Shown in pieces: positions 1 to 11,101 of a DNA stretch of 64,000 bases. The DNA lies in contig BDDD01005075.1 of NCBI GenBank assembly GCA_001972305.1, positions 2,609-66,608 of the forward strand, given 5' to 3'. Positions within the stretch are counted from its first letter, which is position 1. Each line of letters begins with the position of its first letter. The notes beneath the pieces were generated by a model. That model made no database searches, had not been told where the DNA came from, and worked only from the letters and a program-made list of their open reading frames with translations. Both the position numbers and the translations under genes were made by a program. Source of the stretch: Cephalotus follicularis. Its lineage: Eukaryota; Streptophyta; Magnoliopsida; Oxalidales; Cephalotaceae.

Positions 1-3
1 GAT

Positions 4-448
4 TGGTACATATCTTGTTAGAATAAGAATATATATACTACGCACGATTTAAACAATACCGATATAGTGAACACAAAATAGTGTATTAACTTCATCAAAT
101 TAATAATGGATGAATATGATCACTACGGGGCTGTATTCCAACCTACGGACCGTACCTCCGACACTCTGACCAATGGAATTAAGGAATACAGTTTTGAACA
201 AGGTTCAGGTATCCAAGTGATTACGGGTGTTTCACTTTGATACTGAACCTTGTTCAAACTGTATTCCTTATTCCATTGGTCAGAGTGTCGGAGGTACGGT
301 TCGTAGGTTGGAATACAGCCGCCGTAGTGATCATATTCATCCATTATTAATTTGATGAAGTTAATACACTATTTTATGTTCACTATATCGGTATTGTTTA
401 AATCGTGCGTAGTATATATATTTCTTATTCTAACAAGCATATGTACCA
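4..448. repeat. Giant near-perfect inverted repeat (hairpin / foldback)
   Basis: Seen directly: the left arm, from about 4 to 215, is the reverse complement of the right arm, about 241 to 448, with only scattered mismatches, around a loop of roughly 25 bases. Pairing stops at base 4 and at 448, so this looks like the full extent, although the window begins only three bases further out. No open frame of note lies in it. It could be a foldback transposon, a MITE with very long terminal repeats, or an inverted duplication of a retrotransposon end. The last is possible because TGTTAGAATAAG near base 18 looks like a copia LTR start. A transcript would form a very long double-stranded RNA. Confidence 0.9.
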
Positions 449-2440
449 TGGTTACCTTATTCCTTATGTCAAACTTGTTCCAAGTCATAGGTTCACTTTG
501 TGGGCATTAGTGAACCGGATAGACTTGCGCGTATGTTGCTTGCTCATGGAATCGGGGGATGGATTCTCTCACTACCATCTGTGTTGGACACTAGGGCAAA
601 TACGGGGTGCACGCTGGGTGCGTGTACACTGAACAGGACCCGCGTAGGAGACACTGTTTGGATAGTCACTATTCTCGTGTCAGTAGTGATTCCTACTTGT
701 TGCGGTTGTGTATAAGTGATCATCACTTAGCGAGTTTTATAACTCGTCTGATCCTTAGACCTGAGCGACTACTTTATATTGTATGGAGACGGTTATGCTT
801 TGATCTACACCTTACCCAGTCCTTGCGCAGGGCTGGCAATCGGGTGGTCTTTGGGTATGATCGAATCTATACGAATATAAGTGAGTGCGCAATAAGGGAT
901 TGTCACACCTGAGCGAAGGTGATCGACCCTATTATTGTCTGATTATACTTTGGACTTATGAAATCCTTGGCCAACGTTGAGGTAGACTGGAAATTAGATT
1001 TCCGGAGAGTTTACCAAAGGTCCTAGTAATGATCAGATATTTTAGCCATTGAGGTACTATCTAGGGTTGACACATATCCTTACCCTAGTCCTCAATCGGG
1101 GCCAAGTATGACAAGGGATTATAGTACACGCGAACCGACGACTTAGAAAATCTAGAGTTAATGAGGTGTGTATTAAATTATGGGAAAATTAATTAGATTA
1201 ATTTTTCCATCAGGATAATATTAGATATTATTCCTAGAGCATTTAAATCGTCGAGGACTATTTAGAATGGCTAAACCGAGCCCTAGGGGTATTTCGGTAA
1301 TTTATGAACACCTCTCGTTTTGACCAAGTTTTCAAAGGGTCCCTGCCTTATAATATTAGATCTTTAATATGTTGGACATATTAAGTCTTGGTGTCAAATG
1401 TCGGTTGTGTGGATTTTGCATTTTGTGGAAACACATATGCTTGATCTTACTTAACCAATATTTGAAGGGTACAAGAGTTAGACTCTTTATGCTTGACTGG
1501 CCAAAAGGCGTCGATGTCTTTTAGAAAGACGCCGATGCTTTTCCCTGATAAAGACGTCAATGTCTTTTAGAAAGCATCGATGTGCTTTAGTGCCACGTAG
1601 CAAAGGCGTCGACGTCTTTTGGAAGGCGTCGACGTCTTTGAGCAGAACGTGGAACCTGTGCACGAGCCCATTTCGTGGGCACGATTTCTCTCTCATCTCC
1701 AGCAACCATCTCCAGTTCTTGCACGTTTTAGAAATGTGGGAATCATGGCTTCGGACACCCAGGGAGTGAAGGCCATGATCCTATGTGAATGGGAGATTGG
1801 GAGAGAGAATTGTAGGCTAGTTATATGCATTTCTGCAGAAAGTGAAAAAGTTATTTTTTTTACTGGGCAAGAGGCTTCGATTCTCTATGCAGATTGTGTG
1901 TTCCCTTTAGTTGAAATACACCAAGCAAGGCTTATCTAGGGTGGATTGTTTATTGACTTCATTGGTCATAATCAATACTCTTTTTTTAAGCTAAGTGAGA
2001 GAGAGAGTGAGTTCAAGTACTTTGATTAGACTGGTTGGATTGCTTGCTGTTCCTGAGGCTTGGAGAACATCAAGGGAATCTACTCAAGCTTGTAGCGGCA
2101 AAGAAAGAAGGAGCCTTCACCCACTGGTATAACCTTTGGTCCCTCTTCTTCTTGCCATGCTTGTGTGTCACTATTGTTTGCAATGGTGACACCAATTCAA
2201 TTATGTTGATGCTATTGTGATCCATGCAGTATGTGAACGTGCCATTATGGATTGGTTTTGATATATAGGGTGTTCTTCCGCTGTATGTTTATATATTTAA
2301 ATTTTTATTCTATACCCTACACACCTATGTCCTTTTTGGCACCGGATTCGGTTTGTACGATTCCATCAGTGACATGGGACCTCTTGTCCTTTTGTCATTA
2401 AAGAAAACATTCTTTAATACTTTTTTTCCTCTTGCATTCA
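449..2440 (+). mobile_element. K: Ty1/copia-type LTR remnant, plus orientation
   Basis: From about 450 to 720 this matches the reverse complement of the copia LTRs of J and H: the block CAAGTCATAGGTTCAC and the TTTGGATAGTCA block occur in the same order. K is therefore a related LTR in the opposite orientation. It contains a GTCGAC-type motif array at 1508-1635. The first 250 bp or so expected from the J and H LTRs are missing, and their place is taken by the hairpin at 4-448. The right end is unclear: the sequence becomes J LTR by about 2440, and CCCTACACA near 2323 is a possible LTR terminus. No coding region is credible. Confidence 0.55.
1508..1635. repeat. GTCGAC-type palindrome array in K
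   Basis: Six 10-bp units start at about 1508, 1529, 1554, 1574, 1606 and 1626. Spacings are 21, 25, 20, 32 and 20. Units read GCGTCGATGT, ACGCCGATGC, ACGTCAATGT, GCATCGATGT and GCGTCGACGT (twice). Each is followed by a T-rich stretch such as CTTTTAG. Confidence 0.85.
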
Positions 2441-4052
2441 ATGCTCAAGTCAACTCTCTAGCTTCCTAAACACACCTTTCTTTTCCCACCAACTTCTCTT
2501 AAGTTGATAAGTGCCGCGTGTCAGCCTAACATGGTGTCAACGACATTTGTCTCTTCTTATCAAGGAGTCAACGCCAACGATAAGATGAAACAGGCTATCT
2601 CATCCTTTCACAGAGTCAACGCATGCTCTTCATAGCATTAACGAATATAGTCTCTATTTCTAATGGTGTCAACGTATGTTCTTCATAGCATTAACGCCCA
2701 GCGACTTAACTATACATGGCATCAATGCATGATCCTCATGGTGTCGACTCCTAAGGTATAGGATGAGACAATATCTTCTATTTTCAACTCTCTGCTTGGA
2801 ATTTTTCATCGTGGCATTGCATGGATCTTTATCCAGAAAATGAAATAGCCACTAGCAAAGTAACATTTCTCCGATGTCATCCTTTCACTAAATGACATGT
2901 GTCCCATACACGTGTAAGCCTGTTCAAAGTCAAGCAGGACCCGAAAGCATGTTGATCTCTGGTATGATGCTAAATTCCTAGAACATCCCGATTTTTGTTA
3001 CGACTATTCTAACAATCACCGACTATTAAAACAACTCTGGTGTGAATTCCATTCACCCCCTTGATCCGTGTATTACCACGTCTATCAATCATAGTCCAAA
3101 TAGCCAGTACTTTACTCAGTCATCGGTATATGTGTCATGTTTCACTAGTCATACTTGGCTCCGATCACAGTCTAGGGTTTGGATGAATGTCACCTCTAGA
3201 TTTTCTATGATAACTATAAATCTATAAATACACTGAGACTATCGGCAGACCTCCCATGGAAACCTCTCGTTCCCAGTCCACCTATGCTTGATCATGACTT
3301 TTAAGTCTACAATGTACATAGATAAATCGATCCAATCACCCTCAGCATGGGTGTAACAATCCCCTACTGTGCACTCGCTCATACATCTCAATGCAGCTCC
3401 CACAAGACCCAAAGAGAACCCTTTTTCCAGCACGTGGGTTGTGCTGGGGAAGGTGGAAACCAAAGTCAAGCAATTACCACACAATGCATGCTACTCGGTC
3501 AGGTCAAAGGAGACAACGCAGGATATAGACCTACTAGTCACCATAGACTATACACTACCGAGACCTTAGGAATCCTATTGACATTGGGTATTGACTATCC
3601 AAATAGGTTTCCTATTGGTGGGTCCATTCAGTGTCATGCTCTCAGCACGCACCTCACATCGCTTTAGGGATCCACCCAAATGGCAATGAGATAATCGCCC
3701 TCCCTCCCTGGGAGAAGGCATAATATGACAAGTCTTCACGGTTCATCAATTGCCCTAAGAAAGTGAACCTATGACTTGGAACGGTTTGTTAGAAGGAGTA
3801 AGGACCTCATTCTCATAGCCTCCTTGGCACGGGATTCAACCCTCATGGTGTGACAGGGAGGTATATGACATACAGTTAATTGTAAATAATTATTCTATTC
3901 CATTTGGTTTGTTGGGATAGACCATATAGCCTTGACAATATAATTTATATATGCATAAAACAAGAAGGGGATTCAAAATTGTATAAATCAATAGTGTATA
4001 TATACATCCAATGAGCCATATTGTGGCTTACAGGGACACCCCTAACCCGACA
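2441..4052 (-). mobile_element. J: 3' LTR remnant of outermost copia element
   Basis: This matches solo LTR I (25487-33535) along its length, including the motif array, the block near 2890-3250 and the block CATAGGTTCAC (minus strand). It ends at CCCGACA (4052), so the LTR starts TGTCGGG on the minus strand, directly beside a polypurine tract and a copia RNase H remnant. The outer part of the LTR, equivalent to about the first 800 bp of I in window order, is missing where K begins. J is thus truncated at this side. Its other end lies beyond the window, past gypsy E. Confidence 0.8.
2534..2750. repeat. GTCGAC-type palindrome array in J LTR
   Basis: Eight units start at 2534, 2565, 2613, 2635, 2666, 2688, 2719 and 2741. 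Spacings are 31, 48, 22, 31, 22, 31 and 22, so the array behaves as a 53-bp tandem repeat with two motifs per unit. Units include GTGTCAACGA, GAGTCAACGC, GCATTAACGC, GCATCAATGC and GTGTCGACTC. Confidence 0.85.
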
Positions 4053-4064
4053 ATCTCCCACTTG
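4053..4064 (-). promoter_or_regulatory. Polypurine tract of J
   Basis: On the minus strand this reads CAAGTGGGAGAT, the usual Ty1/copia plus-strand primer site, immediately before the LTR start TGTCGGG. Confidence 0.85.
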
Positions 4065-5238
4065 GCCCTATAGCCATGATGACCTATAGCCTAAGCTCAT
4101 TGCACTTCTATGTCTCTCCAGAACAGTGCTGCTCAAGGCCTTGGTCAGTGGCTCTGCTAAATTTGCCTCCGTGGAAACTATCTCAAGGGTAATGTCTCCT
4201 CTGTCAATGATCTCTCTAATTAGGTGATACCGTCGCTGTATATGCAAGGAGCGATGATGAGACCGTGGTTCTTTGGCGTGTGCAACGGCCCCATTGTTGT
4301 CACAGTACACCACAATAGGACGTGCAATTGTTGGAACCATTCGCATCCAAACAGCTTCCTTGGCAACATTAGAGGCTGCAACATATTTAGCTTCTGTTGT
4401 GGATTCAGCAGTAATTTCCTGCATTGAACTCCTCTAGCTCATGGCACCACCGTTCAGGACGAAAACATATCCTAATACGGCCCTGTGCTCATCCGGATCA
4501 CTGTTGAAACTAGAGTCTGTATAGCCCTCTAATCTCAACTCACTATCTCCTTCATAGACCAAGAAGGTATCCTGAGTCCTTATCAGGTATTTAAGAACCC
4601 CCTTGACTATTTCCCAGTGATTCTCACTGGGATGGGACTGAAATCGACTAGCCATGCCTATGGCATATGCGACATCAGGCCTAGTACATAGCATGGCATA
4701 CATGATGGAACCAACAGTCAAAGTATATGGCTGCCTACTGATACGAACCCTCTCCTCATTTGTCTGTGGAGACATCCTCTTGGAGAGGTGAATTCCCTAT
4801 CCAATCAGTAGAAGGCCACGCTTGGAATTCTGAAGGCCATACCGTTTCAACACCTTGCTGATATACTGGCTTTGGGAGAGTCCCAGCAACCTATTAGACT
4901 TGTCGCTATAGATCTTTATACCCAATATATAGGAAGCCTATCCCAAATCCTTCATGGAGAAGTTCTTGGATAACCATACTTTAACGGACTACAACATACC
5001 CACATCATTCCCTATGATCAGTATGTCATCCACGTATAGTACCAAGAAAGTGATGTTTGGGCCATTCTGTTTCCAGTAGACACAAGGCTCATCCACATTT
5101 TTGATGAAACCGAAAGTCTTAACGGCCTTGTCAAAACAGATGTTCTAGCTATGGGATGCTTGCTTAAGGCCATAGATAGACCTTTGGAGTTTATGCACTC
5201 TATGTGGATGCTCCTTGGATGTAAACCCCTCGGGTTGG
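4065..5238 (-). pseudogene. J: copia RT C-terminus and RNase H remnant
   Basis: The minus-strand reading gives the RT active site YVDD (codons at 5025-5036). It continues into the connection and RNase H region: VGSIMYAMLCTRPDVAYA and LKYLIRTQDTFLVYEG (frame 4434-4775), then STTEAKYVAAS, YCDNNGAVAHAKEPRSHH and a C-terminal GYRSSWL (frame 4068-4424). RT copies the element RNA and RNase H degrades the template. The frame is broken by a stop near 4430 and by changes between 4776 and 5238. The reading frame would continue into 33600-34569 if H and one TSD copy (GTTGG, 5234-5238 and 33595-33599) were removed: H is inserted in the LEEDIYM...EGF segment of RT. Family membership is clear; the copia clade is not assigned. 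Confidence 0.9.
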
Positions 5239-7876
5239 TGTTGGAAAGGCATAATCAGGGTTGGAACCTATTTGGACATAAGGGTTGTAGAATACATTTA
5301 AAAAAAAATTAATCCCTACAATGGGATACCCTAATGTGCAAGGTCAAACATTGTTCAAATAGGCCCTAGGATATATAATTAGGGTATCGATTGAACCATC
5401 TAAACATTCCAAGCATGTAGGGTTGGTGGATTGGAGCTGGGAATACTATACCCGAAAATTGATCACTCCAATTTTCCGCACTAGGGTAACACACCAATAC
5501 CCTAACACATTTGCTCCAAACCCTAAACCCAATCCTAGATAAACCCTAAGGGTTTTCTAGTGTACAAAATGGCAGTAATTGGGATTGGGAAGGGTTGCAT
5601 ACCCTGCCCCAGTATCCCGAAATGCAACCATTCCAACACCATAGCACCAAACAAAATTCGGGTTAGGGAATGCACACAAACACCATAGCATGCAACCCTC
5701 GAAACCCGAATTGCAATTCACATACCCTAAGGGTATGGAATGAACATGGAGCCTACAAGAAAACACCAGGGATGGGATGGCAATCCCAACCCTCAACCCA
5801 ACACAAAAAGGATCTATAAACATCACACAATCATAAAGGAAATGTTAGAATTCAAGAACTTAATTCTTTGCCCACATCCTAAAATTGTGTGCTCCTCCAA
5901 ACTTCAAATCAATGAATCCATCTTCACATTAAATCTTCCGCATGCTCACAGCAGCAACAAATGTGAAACAAGATCCCATGAAGAGAAGGTTGGAGTTACA
6001 CCATCTAAACTAATGTTCATCATAAGCGCATATGGAATCCATGAAAGAAACCATCACCACCTATTATGAACTTTGGATGGTGAAAGGGTGATCTATTGTG
6101 ATCATTTTCTCCCTTTAAAGCAAGCTTTCAATGTCTCCATTGATGGAGGAGATGGATGGAAGAAAGGAGAAGGAGAGAGAGACGGGTGGAGAAGAGAATT
6201 AAGAGAAAGTCCAAAAGCGTGTTAAAAGTAAGTCAACAAAAGACATTTTAAATATCTCTTTGCATGCCAATCCGTATATCACACATGACTCACCATCTTC
6301 TCTCATTATTCTCCTCTCTAATAAGGTCACATGGACGGCTACATAATTGATCAAAGGAGTCGTGTGCATTTCCAAATGCAAGGTGACGTATGCTTAGTTG
6401 AAAAGTCAACTAAAGTAGGCTACATTTAGGGCATGAATTTGGGTCATGTTTATTTACCATTCTCTTGAAAATGTTAAGGTCCAATTTTTAGGAAAATGAA
6501 ACCCAAAATTTTGGCCCAATAGGGAATAGAATCCCTCTCCCAATTTCGTACAAATGGCACCCCATAAGCTCTCAACATAAATACGGGAACATTTCATTAT
6601 GTCGATGCTCACACTCACTTCATAAGAAGTAATACATGTCAAGCAAATGAAATATTCTCTATCAAAGTAACATCTCTCTTAGATGCTAACCTCTCACTAA
6701 ATGACATGTCTCTCTCACATCAACCTATTCCAATATAAGGTAGGACCCGAAAGCCTGGTTGGAATTCTGATACAATGATATATTTCCCAAACCATCCCAT
6801 TGTTCTGGTATGACCACCCCAATAGTCTTTAGACCATCTAAATAGTCCCAGTGTGATCTTAAATCACCCCAGGATCCGTGGACCACAAGGAACCACGTCC
6901 ATCATATGTTACCCAGTTCAATAGTGCTTTATCACTGTCATCGGTTTATGTGCCCGTATCCTTTGATATCTCGGCTCTGACCGTGACTAGGGTTTGGATT
7001 AATGTCACCCCTAGGTAAAACGTGATAAATATAATTCTATGAATGCATTGAGACTATAGGAGATGTCCCAGGAAACTGCCTATTCCCAATATCCAATTGT
7101 CTAGCCGGAACTTTAAGTCGTCAATGGTCACATATGTTATAGAGCCTATAACCCTCAACATGGGTGTGATGATCCCGTCTTGCGCACTCGCCTGTACATC
7201 TCATTGGAGCTCCCACAAGGCCCAAATACAACCCTTTTGCCACCACGTGGCTAGTGCTGGGGAAGGCAGAAATCAAAGCCAAGTGATTACTACACAACGC
7301 ATGCCACCTGCTCAAGTCTTAGGATATAACGTATATCAAGTATGATTTACTAGTCCGTTTTGACTAAACACTACCGCGACAATAGGAACTCTTTTGACAG
7401 AGATGTTGACTCCCCAAATAGATAACCTATATTGGGTCGATTCAGTGTCATGCCTCTGCAGGTACCCACATCAACTTTAGGGTAAACCCAAATGGCAATG
7501 AGATTATCCATCGCCCACAGACAAGAGGGCAAGCATAATACGGCAAGTCTTTGCGGTTCATCAATTGAGCTAAAATTGTGAACCTATGACTTGGAACTTT
7601 TGTCATAAGGGAGTAAGGATCTCATTCTCATAACCTCTCAGGCACGAGATCCAACCCTTTACAGACAAAGCGCTATATGTGTATTCAATTGACATGGTGA
7701 TCAACTGATCCGTTGAGATGGTTTGGGATATTACATATAGTCAGATGCCAATATATATTAAATATGCACAATAGAGCACGAATGGAATTAAGAATGTACG
7801 ATTCAAGAGTATGTCATACGTTGAGAACATATGTCTGCAGCCTCCTCATGGCTTACAGGGATGCCATAATCTAACA
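5239..7876 (-). repeat. H: 3' LTR
   Basis: It starts TGTTGGAAAGG and ends CTAACA, which are the LTR termini TG...CA. It is colinear with 22951-25486 plus 33541-33594. Telomere-like AAACCCTA words lie near 5518-5556. From 6640 to 7860 it shares diverged blocks with the J and I LTRs, so these copia families are related. Confidence 0.92.
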
Positions 7877-7888
7877 ATCTCCCACTTC
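7877..7888 (-). promoter_or_regulatory. Polypurine tract of H
   Basis: On the minus strand this reads GAAGTGGGAGAT, directly before the LTR start TGTTAGATTA. Confidence 0.85.
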
Positions 7889-8495
7889 GAGCTCAAGCCA
7901 TAGAGACCTACAGCCTAAGCATTTTGCATTCCCCTGCCTCTTGAGAATTGCGCGTTGCTTTGGTCAGTGAGTCTGCTAAGTTCGCTTACGCTGCGCGACT
8001 CTCTCTTTGGTGACATCTACGCTTGTGATGTTTCCTATATTTCCTCTATAACGTCTCTTTCGAGTCATTTTCATTAAACATGATCTCCATGATCAAATGA
8101 TATTGTTGCTGTATATGTTCGGTGCAGCAATGAGATGCGAGTTCCATGGCCTGTGCTAAAGCCTCCATTAGTGTCATAGTCACCACAACTGGACAAACGA
8201 CAGATGGAATCTCTATAATGTTCAAGCGTGAACATCTGCATCCAAACCACCTACCATTACCGGTATCACAGGTTGCAACATACTTTTATTCCATTGTGGA
8301 GTATGCAGTCCTCGACTGCCACAAACTCCTCCAACTCACACAGCACGTCCATTCAAGATCAACACATATCCTGAAGTGGATTTGTGATCATCCGGATCAC
8401 AATAGAAACTAGAGTCAATCTAACTCTTACGTTTCAATTCACTATCTTCTCCAATTGTCAAGAAAAAATCCTGAGTCTTTCACAGGCATTATGTC
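7889..8495 (-). pseudogene. H: copia RNase H remnant (distal piece)
   Basis: DNA-level similarity to the J RNase H region (4065-4600) is clear. The blocks for the RT-to-RNase H connection and for the RNase H domain are in the same order, but the reading frame is lost and I find no long open frame. It stops at the ATGTC (8491-8495) that duplicates at 18416-18420, where gypsy A is inserted. The sequence resumes at 18421 with the block homologous to J near 4600 (CCCAGTG...GGACT). It was a replication enzyme domain and is now non-functional. Confidence 0.8.
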
Positions 8496-9800
8496 TGTCA
8501 CACCCCATTTTCCACAAAGACAACATATATGGAGATATCAGTTATAAATAATAATCCAGCATTCAACATTAAATGAAATTTCATTAAAGAAAGTAGAAGC
8601 ATTCCATTGTTGGATTATAATAAAATAGTTATCCACACGCAGCCCATACTAGGTGCTTACACGATACAGAACAAGTTATCCTTTACATATTGGAAATGTA
8701 AAATAACAACAACGGAGTATGATCGTTATTACAATAGAAGACATAGTAAATAACAACCTTAAGCAAGATAGAATCTCTCCAATAAAGCTTCAGCAACTTG
8801 ATCAACACCTTCGTCAATCTGAAATTGTAGGGGTTAGCCTTTGTCCTCACTCGGCTAAGTAGGAATAAAGCATGAGAAAGAATATATAAATGTAAACATG
8901 TATGACATTTTATTTTTGAAATAGCATATATAATAAGTATTTCCAATATTTATGAGAAATCATGCCAAGTGGCCACAGACAATACAATTCAGGAATACCG
9001 CACAAGGGTAAAATCAATCAATAAAGTTGTTTGGGTGTCACATGTCGCTAACTCCTAGCACCAATTGCGCACCACCTAACTATCACCCTACACTCCGAAG
9101 ATGATAGATCAGGTCAATTCTGCCAGCATTTAGTGGGCAGGTCACAATCAGGATCTGCATTGCAGATAAGTGTGGTGGAAGCTCTAGCCAACTCCTGGCA
9201 CATAGGACCACCCCGTAGCCAGTGATTTCTCATATCACTCGACCAACGGCAATAACATAAACAAACAATTCAATCAATTCAATAGCAATATTACATATAT
9301 CTATAATATGCAATATAATAGTTGTTTTCTTTTAGAAACATTTAACAATTTAGTGACCGTACCTCCCGTTTTGAGTAAACGGTATTCAATACAGTAGTGG
9401 TACCTCTTATTGGAGGAAAATCAGTAACTTAGTGACAGTAACTTTTCATTTGGAAAACAATAGTAAGAAAATCCATATTTGTGCTTATAGCACTAGTTGA
9501 TTTAATCCTTGAACTTAAGTGAGACAATAGTGTTTTGAACACATACATTACTTATAACAGCAGCATAATATAGCAACTTAACAATAGGAACAATAGCAAT
9601 TCAAGGATTCAATAAAGTATCTAAGCACAACCATAGTCGTTCCTACGCAATTCATACAATGGATGCATAAGTTGTTTAATATTTGAAATATAACTACCTA
9701 TGACCAGGATTGAATGTTACAATCATCCTATGTGGAGGCCAGGGTAATTACATATCACTTAAGCCTAAACAACAGCTAATATCAGTAATTTGTCACTTAA

Positions 9801-9913
9801 CAGTCGGTTGTTCATAAGAATAGCCTGCTGTTTTCATTAAGCAGTCAGTTGTTTGTCCTTAACAGTTGGTTGTTTACATTGAGCAGTCGACTGTTAGGTT
9901 AAACAGTCGACTG
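9801..9913. repeat. Palindrome array 1 in A 3' LTR (leader side)
   Basis: Six units start at 9801, 9821, 9842, 9863, 9884 and 9904, with spacings 20, 21, 21, 21 and 20. Two are perfect CAGTCGACTG; the others are CAGTCGGTTG, TAGCCTGCTG, CAGTCAGTTG and CAGTTGGTTG. Spacing matches A2, B, C1 and C2 exactly. On the minus strand it lies downstream of the TATA-like site. Confidence 0.92.
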
Positions 9914-10547
9914 TTTTTGTCCAGAAATGTTAGGCAGTAGTTTAACCAAAATAGAGTATGCAAGTTCAACTTCCAATTAAAACAAAATAATAACACGCAA
10001 TCACAGAGAAATTATCCAGACATGCTATACATATCATATCTTCAAAAACATGTCAATACCCCTACCTCAAATGCTATCCCGAAATCAAATTGAGTTGATT
10101 TCTCTCTTTAGTGTCCAAAGCTCTTTCACTCAACAATCCTCCAATCTCAGCAATTAATCTATATAGTAGCATGTTTACATGCATATACATTAAAACCTGT
10201 AAGTTATTTTGTTTATCTAATCATGATAACAACTATAATCCAATCAGTAGCTTATAGTAATCTCCTAAGCTTCAAACTCTTCTTTGCCAATTTACTTAAT
10301 TCAATCCTCAACTCCAAGCTTTATCATTTCATGTTCATGTTGACAATGGATATATATAGCTAACATCAGTATGTTGAACCACTAACAATCTCAATATCAG
10401 TATAACTCGGATTGGTGACTTACCAGGAAATCAAAGCTTCAAAATCTCTTTGAACTCAAGCCTTCAACATGCACTCCAAGAATTCCTTCAGCAAGAGTTC
10501 CTCTATTTTCTCAATGATTTCTAACACTCACATTCAACTCTCACAGT

Positions 10548-10558
10548 TGATATAGAGG
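10548..10558 (-). promoter_or_regulatory. TATA-like box, A 3' LTR
   Basis: On the minus strand this reads CCTCTATATCA. The same site is at 17854 (A), 31935 (B), 42490 and 49950 (C), always 260-280 bp downstream of palindrome array 2. Functional assignment is inference. Confidence 0.6.
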
Positions 10559-10832
10559 TTTTAAAAACCTTAGAACTCGTCAGATCCCATTGATTCAGCC
10601 TTATCCTTTTTCTCTCTCTCTCTCTCTCATCCACATTTCTTTGTTTTGTTTCTTTCTTCAGTGTTTGCAGGTGTGCAGAGATGGAGAACACATGCAAGGC
10701 ACTCAGTCTGCATTGCCAACAGCTGGCGACAATTCCTTTGCATGGCTAACATGTCCCTATACACATGTTAATCAATTGCCACGCCTCTGCCCTGTTTGAC
10801 CTGCCATGCACAGACACCTGTCTGAACTCGAC

Positions 10833-10910
10833 CAGTCGACTATCTTTATCCGGCAGTCGGTTGTCCACTTATGGCAGTCCAGTCGACTGTTACCCTATGA
10901 CAGCCGGCTA
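10833..10910. repeat. Palindrome array 2 in A 3' LTR (U3)
   Basis: Units start at 10833, 10854, 10880 and 10901, with spacings 21, 26 and 21: CAGTCGACTA, CAGTCGGTTG, CAGTCGACTG and CAGCCGGCTA. The array lies upstream of the TATA-like site on the minus strand. Confidence 0.9.
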
Positions 10911-11060
10911 TTGGTTGCTTATTTTGGTTACTTAAGCTTATTCGCTCAATTAAATCAATAGCCGCAAGTGATATAACAATTGGACATTAAAATTCAATGT
11001 AATGCATATTTTATTCATCAAGAGTACAATATACACTAATTGCAAATTGCGGTTATTACA

Positions 11061-11096
11061 TTCCCTCCTCCTTAAAGAAAATTCATCCCCGAATTT
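11061..11096 (-). promoter_or_regulatory. Polypurine tract and preceding stem-loop of A
   Basis: On the minus strand the tract reads AAGGAGGAGGGAA next to the LTR start. Just upstream is a short stem (AAATTC at 11079-11084 pairing with GAATTT at 11091-11096). The same arrangement is found in C, D and G. Confidence 0.8.
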
Positions 11097-11101
11097 AGCC
11101 T

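Larger units (their letters stand above)
8496..11060 (-). repeat. A: 3' LTR
   Basis: It begins TGTCACACCCC and ends GGTTATTACA. About 2.57 kb. It contains two palindrome arrays on either side of the TATA-like site at 10548, plus a (CT)n run near 10607-10628. Confidence 0.93.

Noticed and set aside
123..344. 73-codon frame in the hairpin
   Set aside because: It is a by-product of the inverted repeat, reading through both arms, with no protein-like features.
2340..2360. TGGCACCGGATTCGG as a primer-binding site following K
   Set aside because: It has TGG at its start, but I could not match it to a specific tRNA 3' end, and the K terminus is uncertain.
5515..5556. Interstitial telomere
   Set aside because: Only a few scattered AAACCCTA words, present at the same LTR position in both copies of H.
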